From: Bauldia sp.
Lineage (GTDB): Bacteria > Pseudomonadota > Alphaproteobacteria > Rhizobiales > Kaistiaceae
Reading direction: 5' to 3'
Length of the DNA stretch: 8,989 bases
NCBI GenBank assembly: GCA_020442095.1
Contig: JAGRKY010000415.1
Location: 1 to 8,989, forward strand
Below are positions 5,803 to 8,989 of this stretch, piece after piece. Within the stretch, counting starts at the first letter, position 1. Each line of letters begins with the position of its first letter. Both the position numbers and the translations under genes were made by a program. The notes beneath the pieces were generated by a model. That model was not told the origin of the DNA. It did no database searches and was given only the letters and a program-made list of their open reading frames with translations.

Positions 5803-6975
5803 ATGTCCGATACGGTGCTGATCTCCTCCCTGCGTGCGGAAGCGCGCGACGCGCCGGAAAGCGGGATCGTCGAGGTCTTCAACTACGGCCGCAACCGGCC
5901 GGGGCTGATACCGCTCTGGGTCGGTGAGGGCGACCTTCCGACGCCCGACTTCATCATCGCCGCCGCCAACCAGTCGCTGGCCCGGGGAGAAACCTTCTAC
6001 ACCTATCAGCGCGGCGTCCCCGAATTGCGGGAGGCGCTGGCCGGCTATCACCGGCGCACCTATGGCGGCGAGTTCCCGTCCGAACGGTTCTTCGTCACCG
6101 GTGGCGGGATGCAGGCGATCCAGATCGCGACGCGCATGGTGGCCGGCACCGGCGACGAGGTCGTGACGCCGGTGCCGTGCTGGCCCAACATCACGGCTGC
6201 CGTCGGCATCGCAGGAGCGCGGCCGGTGCCCGTCCCGATGACCTTCGGGAATGCCGGCTGGACGCTTGACCTCGACCGACTGTTCGACGCGGTCACCGAC
6301 CGGACGAAGGCGATCTTCGTCAACTCGCCTTCCAACCCGACCGGATGGACGGCGACGCGGGAGGAACTCGAGGCCATCCGTCAATTCGCCGCCAGGCGCG
6401 GCCTGTGGATCATCGCCGACGAGGTCTACGGGCGCTTCTTCTACAAGGGCGAGCGCGCCGCCTCCTTCTACGACATCGCCGACCGCGACGAACGCATCCT
6501 CTTCGTCAACACCTTCTCCAAGAACTATGCGATGACGGGATGGCGGATCGGCTGGCTGTCGGCGCCGGTCGAACTCGGCCAGACGATCGAGAACCTGATC
6601 CAGTATTCGACCTCGGGCGTCGCGGCGTTCATGCAGCGCGCCGCGACGGTGGCGCTGGAAGAGGGTGACGCCTTCCTCGATATGCAGGTCGCCCGCGCCC
6701 GGGAGGGCCGCCGCATCTGCTGCTCGCGGCTCGCGGCGACGGGCCGTGTCCGCCTCGCCGAACCGGACGGGGCCTTCTACCTGTTCTTCGCCATCGACGG
6801 CGAGACCGACTCGCGCGCATTGGGCCTCCGGCTGGTCGACGAGGCGAACGTCGGCGTGGCGCCTGGCATTGCCTTTGGCGACGACACCGGCTTCATGCGG
6901 ATCTGTTTCGCGCGGAGTGCCGACCAGCTCGAGGAAGCGGCGAGCCGCCTGGCGTCGTGGCTGGAGGCGCGCTAG
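5803..6975 (+). CDS. Pyridoxal-phosphate-dependent class I/II aminotransferase (aspartate aminotransferase-like)
   Basis: Transfers an amino group between an amino acid and a 2-oxo acid, in the cytoplasm, as a fold-type I PLP enzyme. The 390 residues are normal for the family. Visible: LWVGEGDLPTPDFI at 38-51 (substrate entry); YTYQRGVPELREAL at 66-79; GGGMQAIQ at 100-107 (cofactor phosphate loop); Trp127 in PVPCWPN, placed to stack on the PLP ring; NSPSNPTG at 174-181 with Asn178; ADEVYG with Asp206 (pyridine N) and Tyr209; NTFSKNYAMTGWRIGW at 236-251 with the Schiff-base Lys240 and Arg248; and Arg366 in FMRICFA for the substrate carboxylate. All catalytic residues are present, so it should be active. 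Substrate specificity cannot be read: aspartate, aromatic or other amino acids are all possible. The ribosome site is weak. It follows mscL by 104 bp and converges on the next gene, 16 bp apart. Confidence 0.93.
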   Translation: MSDTVLISSLRAEARDAPESGIVEVFNYGRNRPGLIPLWVGEGDLPTPDFIIAAANQSLARGETFYTYQRGVPELREALAGYHRRTYGGEFPSERFFVTGGGMQAIQIATRMVAGTGDEVVTPVPCWPNITAAVGIAGARPVPVPMTFGNAGWTLDLDRLFDAVTDRTKAIFVNSPSNPTGWTATREELEAIRQFAARRGLWIIADEVYGRFFYKGERAASFYDIADRDERILFVNTFSKNYAMTGWRIGWLSAPVELGQTIENLIQYSTSGVAAFMQRAATVALEEGDAFLDMQVARAREGRRICCSRLAATGRVRLAEPDGAFYLFFAIDGETDSRALGLRLVDEANVGVAPGIAFGDDTGFMRICFARSADQLEEAASRLASWLEAR

Positions 6976-6979
6976 CGCG
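6968..6979. repeat. 12-bp palindrome centred on the aminotransferase stop codon
   Basis: CGCGCTAGCGCG is perfectly palindromic and contains the TAG stop of the aminotransferase gene (6973-6975). The convergent gene on minus ends 13 bp further at 6992. As RNA it gives only a 4-bp CGCG stem with a CUAG loop, and no T tract follows, so a terminator role is weak. It also contains CTAG, a tetranucleotide that is rare in many proteobacterial genomes. Confidence 0.3.
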
Positions 6980-6991
6980 ACGATCCGGCAA

Positions 6992-8488
6992 TCAGTCGAG
7001 GACGTCGACGACGATCGCCTTGATCTCGGTTCCCGTTCCGTCGCCGGGTATGCCAGGCTCGATGATGATCGTGTCGCCCGTCGGGTCGGTTCTCAGCGTC
7101 GGCACCCGCCATGTCAGGGAGATCGGGGCGAAGTCCGATGTCAGGCGGGCTGTCTTCCAATAGCTGACGGCCAGCCCGCTCTGCAGCGCGAAGCGGAGGT
7201 TGGCGGCTCCGTTTTCCTTGGCTATGCGCGCGACGACGATGACGTTGACGGTGTGGCCGCCGAGCCGCGCCGCGAGGCCGGGGCCGATCATCGCCCGCGC
7301 GCCGGCGGAGGCGGGCGAGGTGGCGATGCGGGCCGTGCTGCCGTCGAAGCGGACCGGGTTGCTCGGGTCGGAATCGAAGAGCGTCGGGTCGCTGCCGTCG
7401 AACAGCACGAAGCGATGGATGGTCCCGTTGGTCAGCGGCGGCAGATCGCCCGCCGGTGATGAGGCTGCGACGGCCGGTGTCGCCGGCGTGGTGGCGACGG
7501 CCGGCTGGTCGCTCCTGCCCGGCAGCAGGATATAGGCGGTCACCGCGATCAACGCGACGGCAAGGACGCCGACGACGCCGATCAGGATTGCGAGCTGCCG
7601 ACCGGCGATCGGGGCTTTCTGCCGTGCGCGCGGCTCGGCCGCCCTGCGCGGTGCCTGCTCGCGGGGCGGAGGCTTTGTCTGCCGCTGAGGCTTGACACGC
7701 TTGCGGGTCTTCACCGGTGGCGGCGGGCGGTGTTGCGGCGCCGGCGCGCGTGGCCGCGGTGCCGGACGCGCAGCACGGCGCGGCGGCGGCTCGACCAGAA
7801 CCGCCTCCTCTTCGTAGGAATGCGAGTAGCTCGCCAGCTCGCGCCGGTCGTTCATGGGCACCGGAAGGAGCGCCCGTGTTTCCATCACGGGTTCATCTTG
7901 CGGGGGCTCGTCTTGCGGCGGCTCGACCGCAGGCGGAGGCTCCTCCTCCGGCTCGTCCGGATCGGCATTGAGCGCCGCCTCCACCGCCATGCTGCGGACA
8001 TCGAGCGTGCTCAGGAGGTCGACGAGCGAGCTGCGCTCCCTCGGATTGCGTTCTTCCCGCTCATAGCGCGGCGGGGGCGGTCGCACCGGTTCTTCGGGAT
8101 GGCTGTAACCGTCGGCACCGTCGATGCCGTCGTCATATGCATCGGTTTCGGCCGGACCGGGATCGAACGCCGGTGCGTAGTCGGTCGCCTGGTCGTAGCC
8201 GCCGACGACCGGCGGCGGGGGAGGAGGAGGCGCGCTCGCTTGCGGCTCGTCCTCGGGGTCGGGCATCCGCTCGAAAATCTCGACGACGTTGCTTTCGATC
8301 TCGTCGACGGCGAGATCGAACTGGCCGATACGGGCGTCGATCTCATCCTCGGTCAGCGGCGGGTCGTAGGACCACAGCCGGCGGATCATCGCCGTGCGGG
8401 CCTGGGAATAGGTCGCCTCGCGATCACGCGCGGATCGCAGGCCGCGATCGATGATCGACTGGGTGAGGACCGAATAGAAATCGTTCAT
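6992..8488 (-). CDS. Single-pass membrane protein with Pro-rich charged linker, unknown function
   Basis: A 498-residue protein I cannot name. Residues 1-75 form a helical, cytoplasmic-looking domain (MNDFYSVLTQSIIDRGLRSA and onward, with RRLWSYDPPLTEDEIDARI at 36-54). Residues 76-200 are acidic and proline-rich, with a poly-Pro run (87-93) and a PPQDE direct repeat (190-199). A short helical island SLVDLLSTLDVRSMAVEAAL lies at 154-173. Residues 236-298 are strongly basic, rich in Arg, Lys, Pro. One membrane helix follows (about 299-323, ILIGVVGVLAVALIAVTAYI), and its basic flank predicts N-in, C-out. The 324-498 part starts with an Ala/Thr/Pro stalk and ends in a beta-rich domain with FDGSDPTLFD, WRVPTLRTD, and IIIEPGIPGDGTGTEIK, probably periplasmic. 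It begins 45 bp after the PPK2 gene on the same strand, so the two are probably co-transcribed. A GAAGGA lies 13 nt upstream of the ATG, a long spacing. Confidence 0.9.
   Translation of the reverse strand: MNDFYSVLTQSIIDRGLRSARDREATYSQARTAMIRRLWSYDPPLTEDEIDARIGQFDLAVDEIESNVVEIFERMPDPEDEPQASAPPPPPPPVVGGYDQATDYAPAFDPGPAETDAYDDGIDGADGYSHPEEPVRPPPPRYEREERNPRERSSLVDLLSTLDVRSMAVEAALNADPDEPEEEPPPAVEPPQDEPPQDEPVMETRALLPVPMNDRRELASYSHSYEEEAVLVEPPPRRAARPAPRPRAPAPQHRPPPPVKTRKRVKPQRQTKPPPREQAPRRAAEPRARQKAPIAGRQLAILIGVVGVLAVALIAVTAYILLPGRSDQPAVATTPATPAVAASSPAGDLPPLTNGTIHRFVLFDGSDPTLFDSDPSNPVRFDGSTARIATSPASAGARAMIGPGLAARLGGHTVNVIVVARIAKENGAANLRFALQSGLAVSYWKTARLTSDFAPISLTWRVPTLRTDPTGDTIIIEPGIPGDGTGTEIKAIVVDVLD
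7890..7919 (-). repeat. Two-copy 15-bp tandem repeat inside the membrane protein gene
   Basis: Two imperfect 15-bp units (7890-7904 and 7905-7919, differing at three positions) encode the consecutive pentapeptides PPQDE-PPQDE in the acidic proline-rich linker. Being a multiple of three, unit gain or loss would change linker length without a frameshift. Confidence 0.6.
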
Positions 8489-8533
8489 GCGCGGAAGATG
8501 TGTCCTTCACATGCAAGCAAAACGCCGATCCGC

Positions 8534-8989
8534 CTACGTTTCGTCCAACAGCCCGGGACCGCCGAGGATCAACGGATCGGGCTGGCGCACGACGTTCGCA
8601 TCCCTGCCGGGATAGTCAAGAGTCGCAAGGACATGGCGAATGATGTTGAGCCGCGCCCGGCGCTTGTCATTGGCCCTGACGACCGACCACGGCGTGGCGG
8701 GGCGATGGGTGGCGGCGAACATCTCGTCCCGCGCGCGGGTGTAGTCATCCCACTTGTGCATCGCCTTATAGTCTATCGGGGATAGTTTCCAGATCTTCAA
8801 CGGATCGTGCCGGCGCTCGAAGAAGCGCTTTAGTTGCGTAGCCTGCCCGATATTGAGCCAGAACTTGAGCAGGATTATGCCCTGGTCGACCAGCAGCTTC
8901 TCGAAGCCCGGGACGGCCTCGAGAAATGAACGATGTTCCTCGGCGGTGCAGAAGCCCATCACCGGTTCGACGCCGGCGCGGTTGTACCA
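8534..8989 (-). CDS. ppk2: Polyphosphate kinase 2 (PPK2), C-terminal half, cut by window edge
   Basis: The frame is open without interruption to the right edge, giving 151 visible residues of a family usually about 270-300 long; the apparent GTG start at 8962 is internal. The first visible residues, [15 protein letters not shown], are the PPK2 segment just after the Walker B aspartate. Then follow an FE..L pair, a [12 protein letters not shown] strand with [20 protein letters not shown], and the lid and C-terminal part with [28 protein letters not shown] and a hydrophobic helix. PPK2 enzymes move phosphate between polyphosphate and nucleotides, in one-domain (class I) forms mainly making GTP/ATP from GDP/ADP. 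The Walker A motif is off the window, so class and activity cannot be confirmed. The last 20 residues (after LDYPGRD) are less conserved. The gene for the unknown membrane protein follows 45 bp downstream. Confidence 0.94.
   Translation of the reverse strand, partial: WYNRAGVEPVMGFCTAEEHRSFLEAVPGFEKLLVDQGIILLKFWLNIGQATQLKRFFERRHDPLKIWKLSPIDYKAMHKWDDYTRARDEMFAATHRPATPWSVVRANDKRRARLNIIRHVLATLDYPGRDANVVRQPDPLILGGPGLLDET

Noticed and set aside
5521..6384. Minus-strand reading frame of 287 codons across mscL and the aminotransferase gene
   Set aside because: It bridges two motif-confirmed plus-strand genes and the gap between them, and has no recognisable domain.
7880..7935. Proline-rich repeat as a possible CRISPR or mobile-element repeat
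   Set aside because: Only two 15-bp units, in frame within a coding linker, without spacers or flanking features.
7730..8785. Plus-strand reading frame of 351 codons spanning the membrane protein gene and ppk2
   Set aside because: It crosses the ppk2 intergenic gap and is an Arg-rich shadow; PPK2 motifs on minus are decisive.
8534..8962. PPK2 as a complete short gene starting at the GTG at 8962
   Set aside because: The frame continues to the window edge and encodes WYNRAGVEP, a conserved internal PPK2 segment, so the gene is truncated by the window, not naturally short.

Overview
The window is GC-rich, densely packed bacterial chromosome. Its gene content (class 2 PyrD next to a DUF952 gene and an ArsC-family gene, a 4-bp gene overlap, PPK2, MscL, prolyl aminopeptidase) and protein signatures suggest an alphaproteobacterium, probably of the Hyphomicrobiales (Rhizobiales). 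That placement is inference from family resemblance. I see no insertion sequence, phage gene, tRNA, rRNA or CRISPR array, and no stretch over 300 bases without a gene.

Layout, left to right. (1) A minus-strand operon ends at the left edge: DUF952 gene (1132-1476), then pyrD (44-1135, ATGA overlap), then the first 13 codons of an ArsC-family gene (1-40) cut by the window edge. (2) Divergent from it is a small exported coiled-coil protein on plus (1593-2009). It converges on a minus-strand group: small membrane protein (4852-5097), sodium:solute symporter (3024-4847, 4-bp gap), then prolyl aminopeptidase pip (2016-2975, 48-bp gap). (3) A 190-bp divergent intergenic region leads to mscL (5288-5698) and a class I/II PLP aminotransferase (5803-6975) on plus. 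(4) The aminotransferase converges, 16 bp apart, on a second minus-strand pair: a truncated PPK2 polyphosphate kinase (8534 to the right edge) followed by a 498-residue single-pass membrane protein of unknown function (6992-8488).

Functionally the window is mostly housekeeping: pyrimidine synthesis (PyrD), solute uptake (two-component symporter) beside dipeptide/oligopeptide trimming (Pip), osmotic safety valve (MscL), amino-acid transamination and polyphosphate metabolism (PPK2). The least explained parts are the PPK2-linked membrane protein with its charge-segregated linker, the exported coiled-coil protein, and the palindromes that sit exactly on stop codons at both convergent gene junctions. 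I find no strong case for an undescribed multi-gene system; the PPK2/membrane-protein pair is the best candidate for something functionally new.
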